Virus record (IMG/VR): IMGVR_UViG_3300044801_000168
Coordinates: 1-42,518 of that record
Strand: one strand, 5' to 3'
Source of the DNA: a virus
Length of the DNA stretch: 42,518 bases
This document shows positions 16,687 to 25,748 of the stretch, piece after piece; position 1 is the stretch's first letter, and each line of letters starts with the position of its first letter. The notes below the pieces were generated by a model. The model made no database searches. It had not been told where the DNA came from and worked only from the letters and a program-made list of their open reading frames with translations. Position numbers and translations under genes: made by a program.

Positions 16687-16988
16687 GCGCGAAATTCTGT
16701 GCTTCTCTGGTACTTATCCCACCATCTCCGCCATGCACCTGGATTAGCTTTGTACCACTCCTTGTGGCGCTCTTTGTCACAGAGTAAGCACTCGCGCCGA
16801 CCGTTAGGTTTCAAGCGAACGGTCTCTGCGGTGTATTCGTGTCCGCGCTTGCAGTGTGTTTTGTGGTTTCGTGTCACACCAGAGCGGCCGCGAACCCAGC
16901 CTTCGCTTTCCAAGCTCTGCGCCTTTGCTGGTGGCACTGCGTGGTTGCGTTCTCCGTTATTCACCCAGACAAGACCCGTCATTCCCAT
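16683..16988 (-). CDS. Zinc-binding N-terminal part of a split homing endonuclease (101 aa)
   Basis: Residues ~44-80 hold HCKRGHEYTAETVRLKPNG, then RRECLLCDKERHKEW, a Cys-pair module that commonly precedes HNH or Endonuclease VII domains in phage homing enzymes. The remainder is a basic, Trp-rich helix. The start at 16988 follows the stop of the 1450-aa gene by 8 nt. It is coupled to the nuclease ORF by ATGA. It probably supplies DNA recognition. It is AT-richer than the giant genes on both sides. Confidence 0.75.
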   Translation of the reverse strand: MGMTGLVWVNNGERNHAVPPAKAQSLESEGWVRGRSGVTRNHKTHCKRGHEYTAETVRLKPNGRRECLLCDKERHKEWYKANPGAWRRWWDKYQRSTEFRA

Positions 16989-16996
16989 AGGCTCAG

Positions 16997-19900
16997 TTAC
17001 TCCGTGCTCTCATCTTCGGTTAAAACTATCCCAGCCAAATCTCCGCCGCCGAAGTCGATCTGCGCCTCCTCCGGGTACTCGTCCGCGTAGGAAGCCAGCT
17101 TGGCGTCGAACGCGTCCTTGCTGAGTGACCCGGCCTTGAGCGTCGCCTCGTACGGCTGCTCGTTGCACGGCAAGCCGAGGGCCTTGAGGTGCTTGCAGCA
17201 CCTACGGCTGATCCAGCCGGGGCAGGAGCAGGCCCAGTAGCCGCGTGACTTGTTCTGCGCGATGCGGTAGAGCCTGTCGCTGGACTCGGACTTGATCTCG
17301 AAGCGGTTCGTCCATGCCGCGTTGTCAGGGTCCTGGTGCACGCCCTGCGGCATCCTGACGATCGCGCCCTCCCTCGGCTCGCCCTTCGGGCCGCTCTTCG
17401 GGGGCTGCTTCTCGCCCCTCGGCTCGCCCCTGGTCTCGGACTTCGGCTCGCTCTTGCCCGCTGGCAACTCACCTCCGCCGCCGCCAGGCTTCTTCGCGCC
17501 GCAGCGCAGGCACTTGGAGCCCGCGTTGTAGTTGGAGCAGTTGTCGCACTCCCAAGGCCCGGACCAGTCAGCCCGCTTCGGGCAGATATGGTCCTCGTTG
17601 TCGTCGAACTTCTGGTCGCAGTAGGCGCACGTCTCGCGGTCGTCCCCGGCGAAGTGCTCCGGATTAACGGTGTCGGTCGCCAGGGGCTCGTCGGCCATCT
17701 CGCTCTTGCCGTAGGTCAGCTCGGACTTCGCCTCGCTCATGTCTCCCTCGACGCCAGCCGCAGACTTCGCGTCCACGGCCGGCTGCTGGATGTCCTTGTC
17801 CACGGTGCCGGGGCTGACCACCTCGGACTTCGCCTCGGCGATGTCGCCCGAGACGTCGGCCGAGCACTTGCAGTCCGGCCCGCTGGTGTCCTTGATGTCC
17901 GCGTCGGTTTTGGGCTGGATGATGCCCTCTCCGCCCTTCCAGTTCGCCGGGTTGTCGGCGGTGTCCGCCTGCTTCTTGCCGCCCTGCTTGGTGTTGACTG
18001 GAGTCGGGCCGCTGGTGTCGCTCACGACCGCCCTCGCCTTGATCTTGGTACCGGGGCCGTCCGTCATGTTGTCCGGGTTGTCCGCCGTGTCCGCGACCTT
18101 CTTGGCGCTGTTCTTGCCGCCGATCGGGTTGGCGCTCGGCAGGTCCTTGCCACGGGTGTTGGTGATCTCCTTGTTGGTCTTGATCCTGATCGCACCCTCG
18201 CCGCCGTCCTCGTTGGCGGGGTTGTCAGCCGTGTCGGCCTTCTTGGAGCTGCCGCCCTTGTTCTGCTGCTGGTCGTACTGCTTGTGCTGGCCGACCGTCT
18301 TCGAGTCGCCTGTCTCCTTGGACGGCGGGTTGGCCGCGCCGTCGATGTTCACGTCGTTGTCCGCCGTGTCCGCCTTCTTGGACGACCCCGTGCGCTGCTC
18401 CGGCTGGTAGAGCACCTCCTGGTCCTCGTCCGCGAACGCCTCGCCCTCCGCCTGCGCCGCGTCGGCCTGGCCCTGCTCCTCGATCGCCTCGGCGACCGCG
18501 TCGCGGAACCACTCCATGTGCCTCACGTTGTCGACCATCTGCCCCGCATTGGCGGCGACGTCGTAGATGATGTCGTCGTCGTTCTGGATGGCCTCCTCGG
18601 CCGCCCTCAGGGACTCAGACGATGGCCCGCCCTCGTTGATCTGCGTCTCGTCGAACAAGTCGCTCACGAAGTCCGCGTACTTGTGCTGCGACAGGACGTA
18701 GTCCACCACCTGCTCCCCGGTGAACGTCCCGCTGGCCATCTTGGCCCTCTGCGGCGTCATGGTGACAAAGATGCCGCTGTCGTCCAGTATGACGTGGCTC
18801 ATGCCGTCGTTCCTGTACTCGTCGAGGATGCGGTCGTGGCTCTCCTGCCACCGCTCCTCCGGCTCGTCCGCCGCGTCGCGGCATCCGAGGGTGTGCGTCT
18901 CGACCCACCAGCCGTCCACGACCCCGCTGTCCCCGAGCAGCAGCGTGTTGCCGTGCAGGGCGTCGAGCATCTCCTGCGCCTTCGCCAGCGCGGCCTTGGG
19001 CGGGCCGTGGTAGTCGTTGTTGTCCACGCGCCACGCCGCTTCCTTGGACTCGGGGGTGCTGTCCTCCTGCGCGTCCGCCTCGGAATCGGACATGGACTTC
19101 TCGTCCTCGGGCTCGTCGCTCTTGAACGACTCGGGCAGGTCGCCCACGTCGCGCTTGTTCGGGCGTCCGCCGCTGCCCGCTGGTTTGTCGTTGTCGCCGC
19201 CCTCGGCGACCTGCTCGCCGCCTGCGGCGGGGACGTCGACGTCGATCAGGGGCGCGGGGCCCATGTCCTCGGTGATGTCGGCCCAGATGGAGTCGATGTC
19301 CAGGGACACGGCCTCCTTGCTGCGGTAGTTCTCCAGCTTGGCTTCCTTCGCTGCGCGTGCCTTCTTGGTCTTGGGGGACGCGGCCTCGTAGCCGCCGTCG
19401 GAGTCGACGATCTTGGCCATCTTGGACGCCACGTAGGAGGCGTCGCGGGCCTGCTTCGCCTGCTTGCCGCCCTGGATGCCCATGGACCGGAGCTCGCCGA
19501 GGTCCTGCTCGGTCGGGTTGTAGTTCTTCGGGTTCTGCGGCTCGAGCTGCTCGTCGCCCTCCTCGCCGTACACGTAGAGCCAGCCGTTGTCGCCGACGTA
19601 GATGTCCTGCTCGCCGTACGCCTTGGCCGCCTCGGTCAGCGCGTCGCCCGTCTGCGGGTAGTCGCCGTCCCAGAAGCCCGCGCCGTGCCCGTTGCGGGTC
19701 AGCCAGAAGTCGTGCCCCTGGCTGGCGTCGTCCTGCCCGTCCTTCTCGTACGCCTGCTGTAGAAGGTCGGCGTTCTCGCTCTGGAACTTCGCGCAGTCGC
19801 GCTCCATCGCCGCGAGGCTGGAGGGCGAGAGGTCCTTGATGCTGTAGTTCGAGTCGAGGGGCTCGCCGCCGCTCGGGTCGGAGTTGTCGTTAGAGCTCCA

Positions 19901-21349
19901 CAGCGCCGCCGTAAGGTAGCCGTCCGTGAACTGGTCCTTAGCCTTGAAGTTGACCGCGATCTTGACGTTGCCCCACTTCTCGGTCGCGGACTTCGAGAGG
20001 CCCTGGTCGCCGTACAGCCCGGCCTGTATTTCCTTAGAATGGTCCTTGATCGACTGCGGTGCCTGCTGGTCGGTCGCCAGCGTGGCCGCGTGGTCGCGGA
20101 TCGCCTGCGGGTGCTCGCGCTCGACGTAGCCGCCGTGGCGGAACCTGTCCATCATCTTGCCAGAGAGGTCGTTCGGCCCGTTCGTGCCGGGCTTGATGTC
20201 CATGAGCGGCAGCATGCCCTTCGTGCGCTTCGCCGTCTTGTCGTCGGACGCGATCTTGCCGCTCGCCTCGTCATCACCCTTGTGGATCGGCAGGCCGTCG
20301 CCGTCGATGTCGATGCCGTGAGGGGTCTCCCCCTCCTTAGCCATGTCCTGCGGGCCGTCCTTCATGGCCTGGACCATGTCCTTCTGGTCCTCCGCCGCCT
20401 CGGTACCTGGGCCGACGTTGGAGATCGGGGACTCGTGCGCCGCCAGCAGGTTGGTCTCGGTCTCGTCCCCGGCCGCCGCGCTCTTGGACGCCTCACGCGG
20501 GACGCCCGGCTTGGACGCGGGGGCCTTGAAGCCGCCCTCGCCCTGTGCGCCGTCTGCGGCGGGCATGAGGGATTTCTCTAGCGCCTGGTTCAGGGAGTCG
20601 AACACGTCAAGCTCCTGCGGCTCCAGGACGGACTTGGTGACGTCGTCGGCCGTCTTGTGGTTGAGCAGGACCGTGGGCCTGCCGCCGGACGCCTGCTTCA
20701 TGAGCAGCGGGTACTGCTTGATGTGGTTCTCCCCGAGCGCCGGGAAGTTCATCTTCGGGGTGATGTCCGTGACGTCGACCTTGGTCGTGTCCACGTTCGT
20801 CATCATCGCGTTGAACGCGCTGGAGACGCGGGGGTCGTAGTACGCGGAGAAGACCTGGTGGCGGAGGTTGTTCTTGAGCTGCTCGGCGTCCTTGGTGAAG
20901 TGGAACGCGATGTACTCGCGCTTGCAGTGCCAGTTGGGGGCGTAGACCACGAGGCAGGCCTCCTTGCCCTCCTCGTTCCCGAACAGCTCCTCCTTCAAAG
21001 TGTCAAAATCTAGCTGACTGTATTCGTCGAATTCGCTGTCCCCGATCTTCTTCTCGATCAGGTCGCCCATCTCCTCGCCGCCGAACACGCGGACGACGCA
21101 GCCGTACAGCAGGGCCGTGGGGAAGTTCTTGCGGTCGTTGCACACCGCTGGCGGGACGATGTAGATTCGCCCGCACGAGACGTTCTGGCGGAAGCCGTGG
21201 TAGAACACCTCGAAACTCTGAATATCCCCGGAAGAACGCGCCTTTTTTTCACCGGCCTGCACCGCTTCCACAACCTTAGCGAGAAGTTCCTCGCTGACCG
21301 TGAACATCTGGTAGCCCTTACCCGCGACTGAGTTCCCGCTGATCCCCAT
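16997..21349 (-). CDS. Giant modular protein with RanBP2-type and SWIM-type zinc fingers (1450 aa)
   Basis: ATG at 21349 has GGGAGAAAG just upstream, inside the HNH 3' end. Modules: ~1-215, a globular alpha/beta N-domain; ~230-470, linkers; ~475-590, a conserved phage domain (TDGYLTAALWSSNDNSD... HDFWLTRNGHGAGFWDGDY) seen in many uncharacterised phage proteins; ~790-880, another globular domain; ~990-1160, four KKADTADN repeats; ~1236-1256, a CAYC/HIC zinc site; ~1260-1290, a RanBP2-type finger (WECDNCSNYNAGSKCLRCG); ~1348-1391, a SWIM-type finger (CSCPGW, then CCKHL). SWIM and RanBP2 fingers bind nucleic acid or protein. The overall role is unknown. Confidence 0.75.
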   Translation of the reverse strand: MGISGNSVAGKGYQMFTVSEELLAKVVEAVQAGEKKARSSGDIQSFEVFYHGFRQNVSCGRIYIVPPAVCNDRKNFPTALLYGCVVRVFGGEEMGDLIEKKIGDSEFDEYSQLDFDTLKEELFGNEEGKEACLVVYAPNWHCKREYIAFHFTKDAEQLKNNLRHQVFSAYYDPRVSSAFNAMMTNVDTTKVDVTDITPKMNFPALGENHIKQYPLLMKQASGGRPTVLLNHKTADDVTKSVLEPQELDVFDSLNQALEKSLMPAADGAQGEGGFKAPASKPGVPREASKSAAAGDETETNLLAAHESPISNVGPGTEAAEDQKDMVQAMKDGPQDMAKEGETPHGIDIDGDGLPIHKGDDEASGKIASDDKTAKRTKGMLPLMDIKPGTNGPNDLSGKMMDRFRHGGYVEREHPQAIRDHAATLATDQQAPQSIKDHSKEIQAGLYGDQGLSKSATEKWGNVKIAVNFKAKDQFTDGYLTAALWSSNDNSDPSGGEPLDSNYSIKDLSPSSLAAMERDCAKFQSENADLLQQAYEKDGQDDASQGHDFWLTRNGHGAGFWDGDYPQTGDALTEAAKAYGEQDIYVGDNGWLYVYGEEGDEQLEPQNPKNYNPTEQDLGELRSMGIQGGKQAKQARDASYVASKMAKIVDSDGGYEAASPKTKKARAAKEAKLENYRSKEAVSLDIDSIWADITEDMGPAPLIDVDVPAAGGEQVAEGGDNDKPAGSGGRPNKRDVGDLPESFKSDEPEDEKSMSDSEADAQEDSTPESKEAAWRVDNNDYHGPPKAALAKAQEMLDALHGNTLLLGDSGVVDGWWVETHTLGCRDAADEPEERWQESHDRILDEYRNDGMSHVILDDSGIFVTMTPQRAKMASGTFTGEQVVDYVLSQHKYADFVSDLFDETQINEGGPSSESLRAAEEAIQNDDDIIYDVAANAGQMVDNVRHMEWFRDAVAEAIEEQGQADAAQAEGEAFADEDQEVLYQPEQRTGSSKKADTADNDVNIDGAANPPSKETGDSKTVGQHKQYDQQQNKGGSSKKADTADNPANEDGGEGAIRIKTNKEITNTRGKDLPSANPIGGKNSAKKVADTADNPDNMTDGPGTKIKARAVVSDTSGPTPVNTKQGGKKQADTADNPANWKGGEGIIQPKTDADIKDTSGPDCKCSADVSGDIAEAKSEVVSPGTVDKDIQQPAVDAKSAAGVEGDMSEAKSELTYGKSEMADEPLATDTVNPEHFAGDDRETCAYCDQKFDDNEDHICPKRADWSGPWECDNCSNYNAGSKCLRCGAKKPGGGGGELPAGKSEPKSETRGEPRGEKQPPKSGPKGEPREGAIVRMPQGVHQDPDNAAWTNRFEIKSESSDRLYRIAQNKSRGYWACSCPGWISRRCCKHLKALGLPCNEQPYEATLKAGSLSKDAFDAKLASYADEYPEEAQIDFGGGDLAGIVLTEDESTE
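17900..18395 (-). repeat. Four in-gene repeats coding KKADTADN modules
   Basis: Inside the 1450-aa gene, four units of roughly 40-45 codons each begin (S/A)KKADTADN or a close variant (AKKVADTADN, KKQADTADN). Most continue with PANxxGGxGxIxxKT and a DTSG-like end. Units start near 18380, 18245, 18105 and 17980. They are divergent at DNA level, so they are not a recent duplication. Disordered linker or a repeated interaction motif is likely. Confidence 0.75.
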
Positions 21350-21350
21350 T

Positions 21351-21800
21351 TTACTTTCTCCCTACTGCGGCTGACTGCGCAGCGACATTTTCCTTTACAT
21401 GTGGACACTCACCGTAGTGTCCCTTAGAGCAGTTGCAATTCCAGCAAAGTAACTGAAACTCATCTGGAAAACCGGTGTCGATCAATCGTTTGTATAATGA
21501 AGGCCCAATTGCCCTGCCTCCTAGTTGTCTGCGCTGCTCAGCACCGTCGTTGTGCACGTGATCTAGTGTAAGAAACTCAAACCTGGCCTCGTCACAACTG
21601 CCCTTACACTGACATTTCCCGCCGTAACCAGCGATTACTCGCTTTTTCTGATTGGTCCTGAACTTTTTGTTCACGTCCTGGTCAATCTGTCGATGCGTCT
21701 CGCAAAGACTTCTTCCTAAAAGTGCCGGACTAGAGCAGCGCCCGCACAAACCCGCAGCCCTTCGCGCTGTTCGTAATGCCTTCGCTTCAGTGGCGGTCAT
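21351..21800 (-). CDS. HNH homing endonuclease (149 aa)
   Basis: ATG at 21800 has AAGGGGG 3 nt upstream. An N-terminal Cys/His module (LCGRCSSPALLGRSLCETH) precedes the nuclease: GYGGKCQCKGSCDE, FLTLDHVHNDGAEQRRQLGG, LYKRLIDTGFPDEFQLLCWNCNCSKG and a final CPH. This is a common phage HNH arrangement. The TAA is 1 nt from the ATG of the 1450-aa gene and the nuclease's last codons hold that gene's ribosome binding site. It is AT-richer than its neighbours. Confidence 0.85.
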   Translation of the reverse strand: MTATEAKALRTARRAAGLCGRCSSPALLGRSLCETHRQIDQDVNKKFRTNQKKRVIAGYGGKCQCKGSCDEARFEFLTLDHVHNDGAEQRRQLGGRAIGPSLYKRLIDTGFPDEFQLLCWNCNCSKGHYGECPHVKENVAAQSAAVGRK

Positions 21801-21810
21801 AGTCCCCTTC

Positions 21811-22314
21811 TTACTTCTTGCTGTTGTCGAGCTTGTCTACCGCCCGCCTGATTTCCTGCTCGCGCTGGGCCATAATATCCCTCCAATGATTCAGGACGCT
21901 GTTGATGGTGCTCTCGTCCAGCTTCGCCTCGCGCATGGCCTCCTTGGCCCCCTCGCGGTACTCGTCGATGGCGTAGCGGAACTTCTTGCCCTCCCAGTTG
22001 AGGAAGTCCTTCCTGGACATGATGTCCGCCTCCTCGACCTCCTTGCCGAGCTCGCGCAGCGCCTTGACCTGCTCGCTGAGCGCCTTGATCTTCAGCCCCT
22101 CAAGGATGCTGACGTCATTGCCGTACTTGATCATCAGCCTGTTGACCGTGGCGATCTCCGAGGCGATCAGCCTCTTGATCGGCCCCGGCGGCGTCTCCGG
22201 GTCGTTGATGAGCGCGATGATGTGGTCCAGCTTGGACTCGCGCTCGCGGTCCGAGGGCACCGGGGTCGACGAGACCTCGCCGTCCTCCGTCAATCTGATC
22301 GTGTACTCCTCCAT
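21811..22314 (-). CDS. Helical hypothetical protein (167 aa)
   Basis: ATG at 22314 has GGAG 5 nt upstream. The product is almost all alpha-helical and charged (RESKLDHIIALINDPETPPG, then EGLKIKALSEQVKALRELGK, ending in a basic coiled coil). A small terminase subunit or scaffold-type helper is conceivable given the surroundings, but no HTH is clear and no family is recognised. The gene is upstream of the HNH insertion and downstream of the TnpA remnant. Confidence 0.6.
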   Translation of the reverse strand: MEEYTIRLTEDGEVSSTPVPSDRERESKLDHIIALINDPETPPGPIKRLIASEIATVNRLMIKYGNDVSILEGLKIKALSEQVKALRELGKEVEEADIMSRKDFLNWEGKKFRYAIDEYREGAKEAMREAKLDESTINSVLNHWRDIMAQREQEIRRAVDKLDNSKK

Positions 22315-22338
22315 TGCTACTCCATGTACCTTTTGATG

Positions 22339-22620
22339 CTCCCAGAGTGGAACTCTGGGATTCTTTTAACCCGTTCGTCTACGCTACAAACTCGTTTACC
22401 ACGTCGTATTCGTCGTAAAGTTCCGTCGCCAAGTGTTGTCTCCTTCCCGTCTCAGATACTTGCTTGCCCTGTTTCCCCGTATCGCCTCTTACTACAAACA
22501 CCGCCTAATCGAAGTGAATGGCGAGTCCGACCATATACATCTGCTGCTCGAATGCCCTCCGACCGCTTCCCTATCGTCCGTAGTCGGTCGGCTCAAGCAC
22601 ATCTCAGCCAAACCTTAATT
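22339..22620 (+). mobile_element. Decayed IS200/IS605 element (left-end hairpin plus TnpA fragment)
   Basis: A perfect 8-bp hairpin, CCCAGAGT-GGA-ACTCTGGG (22341-22359), is followed on the plus strand by a truncated TnpA reading frame, the usual order for an IS200/IS605 left end. It fills the 322-nt gap between two minus-strand phage genes. No right-end hairpin is obvious. Confidence 0.65.
22373..22618 (+). pseudogene. tnpA: Truncated TnpA (Y1 HUH transposase) remnant
   Basis: Translated from 22373 the frame reads RLRYKLVYHVVFVVKFRRQV, then RLIEVNGESDHIHLLLECPP, then SSVVGRLKHISAKP and stop. This fits the first ~80 residues of IS200-type TnpA, including the HUH-type metal site (DHIHLL) and the 'LK..S' segment. 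The part with the catalytic tyrosine is missing and no good start codon precedes it, as an in-frame TAA lies just upstream of 22373. It therefore cannot be an active transposase. Confidence 0.75.
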
Positions 22621-22636
22621 CCCTGTACGGCCAGCA

Positions 22637-24898
22637 TCAGTCAAGGTCCACCCGGAACGTCGGGTTCATCTCGACTTCGCCGCGCTGCGGCCCGTCGGTG
22701 TCGATCGTTGGGCCCTCGACCGGGCCTGATAGGTCGTACTCGTTGAGGATCGCGTGGCCGTCCTTGGCCACCTTCTCCCCAGCCTGTTTACCCATGCCTG
22801 GATAAGAAACTATGCGCGTCCCGTCCGGCACGCTCGCCACGACCCGGTTGGTCGGGCGGCGGTTCGGGTCGAGCAGCCTGACGGCCTCGGGCCTGAACCC
22901 GAGCTTGCCGATCAGGAAGGCGCGGTCCGCCTCGCTGACCGCCGTCTTGCCCGGCCTCTTCTTGACGTCGATGACGAAGTCCGCCATCAGCCTCCGCGCC
23001 TGCACGGAGCCGACCTTGCGGGCCGCGCCCTCGAAGATGCGCTCCAGGCTGTGCCCCGCGCTGTGCAGCTTCCTGACGGCGTCGCGCTGGATCGTCACGA
23101 CGGCCGCCTCCTTCTGGAGGCCGCGTGCCACGTCGATCGTGTGCGCCGCGAACTTGCCCTCGACGCGCTGCGCCCCGCGATCTTCCTCTACCTCGCGGGC
23201 CTGGCGGTTGAAGTGGGTCGGGCAGCTGGCGCACTTCTCCGCGCCCTGGTACGCCGCGTTGCGGATGCCGATGCCGTTCAGGAACCTCAGGTCCGCGCTC
23301 GCCACGACGATCTTGCCCTTGGCGTCCTTCTTGAGGTTCTGGACGAAGCCACGGAACGCCAGGCTGGTGTCCACGTCGCCGAACTTCCCGGTCGCCCACT
23401 TGTAGACCTGCTCAAGCGAGGCTCCCCTGTCGTGCATCTTGCCGACGTGCTCGGACGAGAAGCGCATCTTGGTTTCGCGCTCGTCGCTGAACAGGCTGGA
23501 CGCACGCTTCTGCTGGTTCTTCACCCTCGCGTCCGCCGTCTTGATCAGGTTCGTCTGCTCGCCGAACTTGACGGGCTGCACGCGCATGCCGTCGTTCGCT
23601 ATCGTCACGAGGGCCGCGTGCTTCCGCTTCTCCGGCACGCCCGGCGTCAGGTGGTTCACGATCTGGGCGAGTTCGCCCTCGTTTGCCACGACCGGAAGAT
23701 GGTACAGGTTGCAGGTCTTGCCGCGTGCGTCCTTGTTGAAGTACGCGCAGCCGGGGCAGGCTTTCACCTGCTTCACGGAACGCGCCTGCGGCTTGACGCC
23801 GGTCCGATCCCAAGCTCTCTTCTGCTGCACGCAGGCATTGCCAGAAGCATCATGGTACTCCGCCGACGGAAAGTCGGGAGCTGGATGGCAAACCCTGCAA
23901 TCGCACGGGGCATTGTATCCCCCGCCGCAGCAGCTTTCGGCATCCGGGCGATCACACCGGTTACGGGCGTCCCGTGGGCAGACCTGCGCCTGCGCGTCTT
24001 CCAAAGCTTGAAGCTCTGGGTTTTTGGGGTAATCGGCTTTCTTGCTACCCTTAAGGCTGCGCACCCCCAAGCCTATACTGTCGTTGCGCTCTTGGGTCTT
24101 TGCCTGCAACTGCCTCAGCACTTGGTCGTATTCTCCCCCCTTGATCTTATCCTTGCCCTCCGCTTTCAGAGCGTCCAACCTGCGGAACAACGCATTGCAC
24201 TCCGCGTCAAGCGCCACTAAGTCAGCGGTTTTGCCCGAGGCTGTACGCTCGTACTTGGGCGAGGTCTTGTCCATGTACGTGTTCGGCTCTAGGTACGCCA
24301 GGCCCATCAGGCCCGCGTTGCGCTGGAGGTAGTCCGTCGCGCTCTGGTGGTTGAACAGCTCGATCTCCGCCAGCTTCTCCAGCTTTGCCGCGACCTTGGC
24401 CGGGGACGTCCCGGTGTTGAGCAGGTCCCTGATGTACTTCTGGACCTGGGCGTCGGTGATCTCCTTCTTGGCCGCGCTGTTCTCCGCGAGGTTGCTGCCG
24501 GAGTACGCCTTGTCCGCGCTCATCGTCAGCTCGTCCAGCAAGGACTGGTTGCCCCCGACGTCGCTCTTGTAGTCCTCCTGGCGGGGGTACGCCTCCTTGT
24601 GCCAGGCGTCCTTCGCCGCCGCGATGCGCGGCGCGGCCATGTCCTTCGCGGCCATGCGCTCCTGGTACTCCTCGGACGCCGTCTGCTTCTTGCCGCTCTT
24701 CGGGCCCCAGACGGGGGTGTGGCGGGAAATCCCCTCTGAAAGCTCATCTTCAAAGTCGGTGTCGACGTACTGGTGGGAGCGGTCGAGCTGCTCCTCGCCG
24801 GACTTCTTGGCGTCCGCTATGCCGAGGTCCTTCCAGTCGGGCTCGCGGTCCGCCAGGAACGCGTCTATGATGCTAGTGTAGGGCTTCTTCTCTGCCAT
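22637..24898 (-). CDS. Large zinc-binding modular protein (753 aa)
   Basis: ATG at 24898 (MAEKKPYTS) was chosen over a longer reading because GGGAG lies 8 nt upstream and the GIY-YIG stop is 1 nt away. Residues ~1-290 are charged and helical. Around 303-345 is a dense Cys cluster (ESCCGGGYNAPCDCRVCHPA). A CPGCAYF...TCNLYHLP site follows near 377-400 and a CASCPTHF site near 553, all likely zinc sites. Two similar segments appear near 490-545 and 600-660 (HVGKMHDRGASLEQVYKWA against AVRKLHSAGHSLERIFEGA), an internal duplication. No enzyme signature is seen. Confidence 0.72.
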   Translation of the reverse strand: MAEKKPYTSIIDAFLADREPDWKDLGIADAKKSGEEQLDRSHQYVDTDFEDELSEGISRHTPVWGPKSGKKQTASEEYQERMAAKDMAAPRIAAAKDAWHKEAYPRQEDYKSDVGGNQSLLDELTMSADKAYSGSNLAENSAAKKEITDAQVQKYIRDLLNTGTSPAKVAAKLEKLAEIELFNHQSATDYLQRNAGLMGLAYLEPNTYMDKTSPKYERTASGKTADLVALDAECNALFRRLDALKAEGKDKIKGGEYDQVLRQLQAKTQERNDSIGLGVRSLKGSKKADYPKNPELQALEDAQAQVCPRDARNRCDRPDAESCCGGGYNAPCDCRVCHPAPDFPSAEYHDASGNACVQQKRAWDRTGVKPQARSVKQVKACPGCAYFNKDARGKTCNLYHLPVVANEGELAQIVNHLTPGVPEKRKHAALVTIANDGMRVQPVKFGEQTNLIKTADARVKNQQKRASSLFSDERETKMRFSSEHVGKMHDRGASLEQVYKWATGKFGDVDTSLAFRGFVQNLKKDAKGKIVVASADLRFLNGIGIRNAAYQGAEKCASCPTHFNRQAREVEEDRGAQRVEGKFAAHTIDVARGLQKEAAVVTIQRDAVRKLHSAGHSLERIFEGAARKVGSVQARRLMADFVIDVKKRPGKTAVSEADRAFLIGKLGFRPEAVRLLDPNRRPTNRVVASVPDGTRIVSYPGMGKQAGEKVAKDGHAILNEYDLSGPVEGPTIDTDGPQRGEVEMNPTFRVDLD

Positions 24899-24899
24899 G

Positions 24900-25748
24900 T
24901 TATGCTCCCGCCTTTGCACGTTTTGCTAACGAAATCGCCTGCCTTTGCTGCAACGGCATCGGGCCATGTTTTTCTCCAGTGCGAGCACGGTTAGCGCATG
25001 CCCGGCTGCAATGCTTTCGGTTATTCATGTCGGCAAAAGTGCCGCTTCTTGATTGCGTCGGCATTATGACGGCACCACAAATTTCGCATAGTTTCGGGCT
25101 TTCCAAATACGTTGCGAGAGCCTGTTCATAATTTGCTTTTGTTCTCGCTGCCGACTTTGCTCTGCGTTCCGGGCGTTGCCACAGCTTTCGACTGGCAGCG
25201 CCGATCTTTGCCCTCACTTCTGGCAACGCCAACTTGGCTCTTCCCGCTGCCAACGCTTCAAGCTGCACAGATGTTACAGGTTTTCCACGCCGCATGCTGC
25301 TAAATTTTGCCCGAACTGCCTCAGAACGTTTCATCCCTAAATGTGCCTCGCCAATCTTCTTGGCATGTTCCGCTGACTTAGGTTTCCCACGATGTGCGGC
25401 ACTGAGTTTTAGCCGTGTTTCAATCGAAGCTTTTCTCCCACGCATAGGTGCCCCGGCTTCTGGAGAAATGTTATACCCAGTATTAACAGCATCAAAAGCG
25501 TTCAGTGCTAACTGTTCTTGTTTCAGTAAATCTACTTCTGGACAAAAAGCAAGCGTTTCGAATTCAAATGCAGTTTCCCCGTACTTGTTCCAAGCATGCT
25601 GTAACTTAAGGCTTGGAGAAAATCTCTTCCTAAGCTCACGCAAATGTTCATTTTTTCTACGGTGTAAGTGCTTAGAGCTACCGATATACGATTGGTTCGT
25701 TACTGTGTTGAACCAACGGTATACCCCGCAGTTAAAAAAATTGTTCAT
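24900..25748 (-). CDS. GIY-YIG homing endonuclease with NUMOD3 repeats (282 aa)
   Basis: The nuclease domain opens CGVYRWFNTVTNQSYIGSSK, the GIY/YIG pair, with an Arg (RRKNEHLREL) and a Glu further on (CPEVDLLKQEQ). Residues ~100-180 hold NUMOD3-like DNA-binding repeats (RGKPKSAEHAKKIGEAHLG and similar). The C-terminus has a zinc site (CEICG... HCSRACANRA). The ATG at 25748 overlaps the previous gene's TGA (TGATG), and the TAA lies 1 nt before the next gene's ATG. It is strongly AT-rich compared with the phage backbone. It is a member of the Seg/I-TevI-like group. Confidence 0.9.
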   Translation of the reverse strand: MNNFFNCGVYRWFNTVTNQSYIGSSKHLHRRKNEHLRELRKRFSPSLKLQHAWNKYGETAFEFETLAFCPEVDLLKQEQLALNAFDAVNTGYNISPEAGAPMRGRKASIETRLKLSAAHRGKPKSAEHAKKIGEAHLGMKRSEAVRAKFSSMRRGKPVTSVQLEALAAGRAKLALPEVRAKIGAASRKLWQRPERRAKSAARTKANYEQALATYLESPKLCEICGAVIMPTQSRSGTFADMNNRKHCSRACANRARTGEKHGPMPLQQRQAISLAKRAKAGA

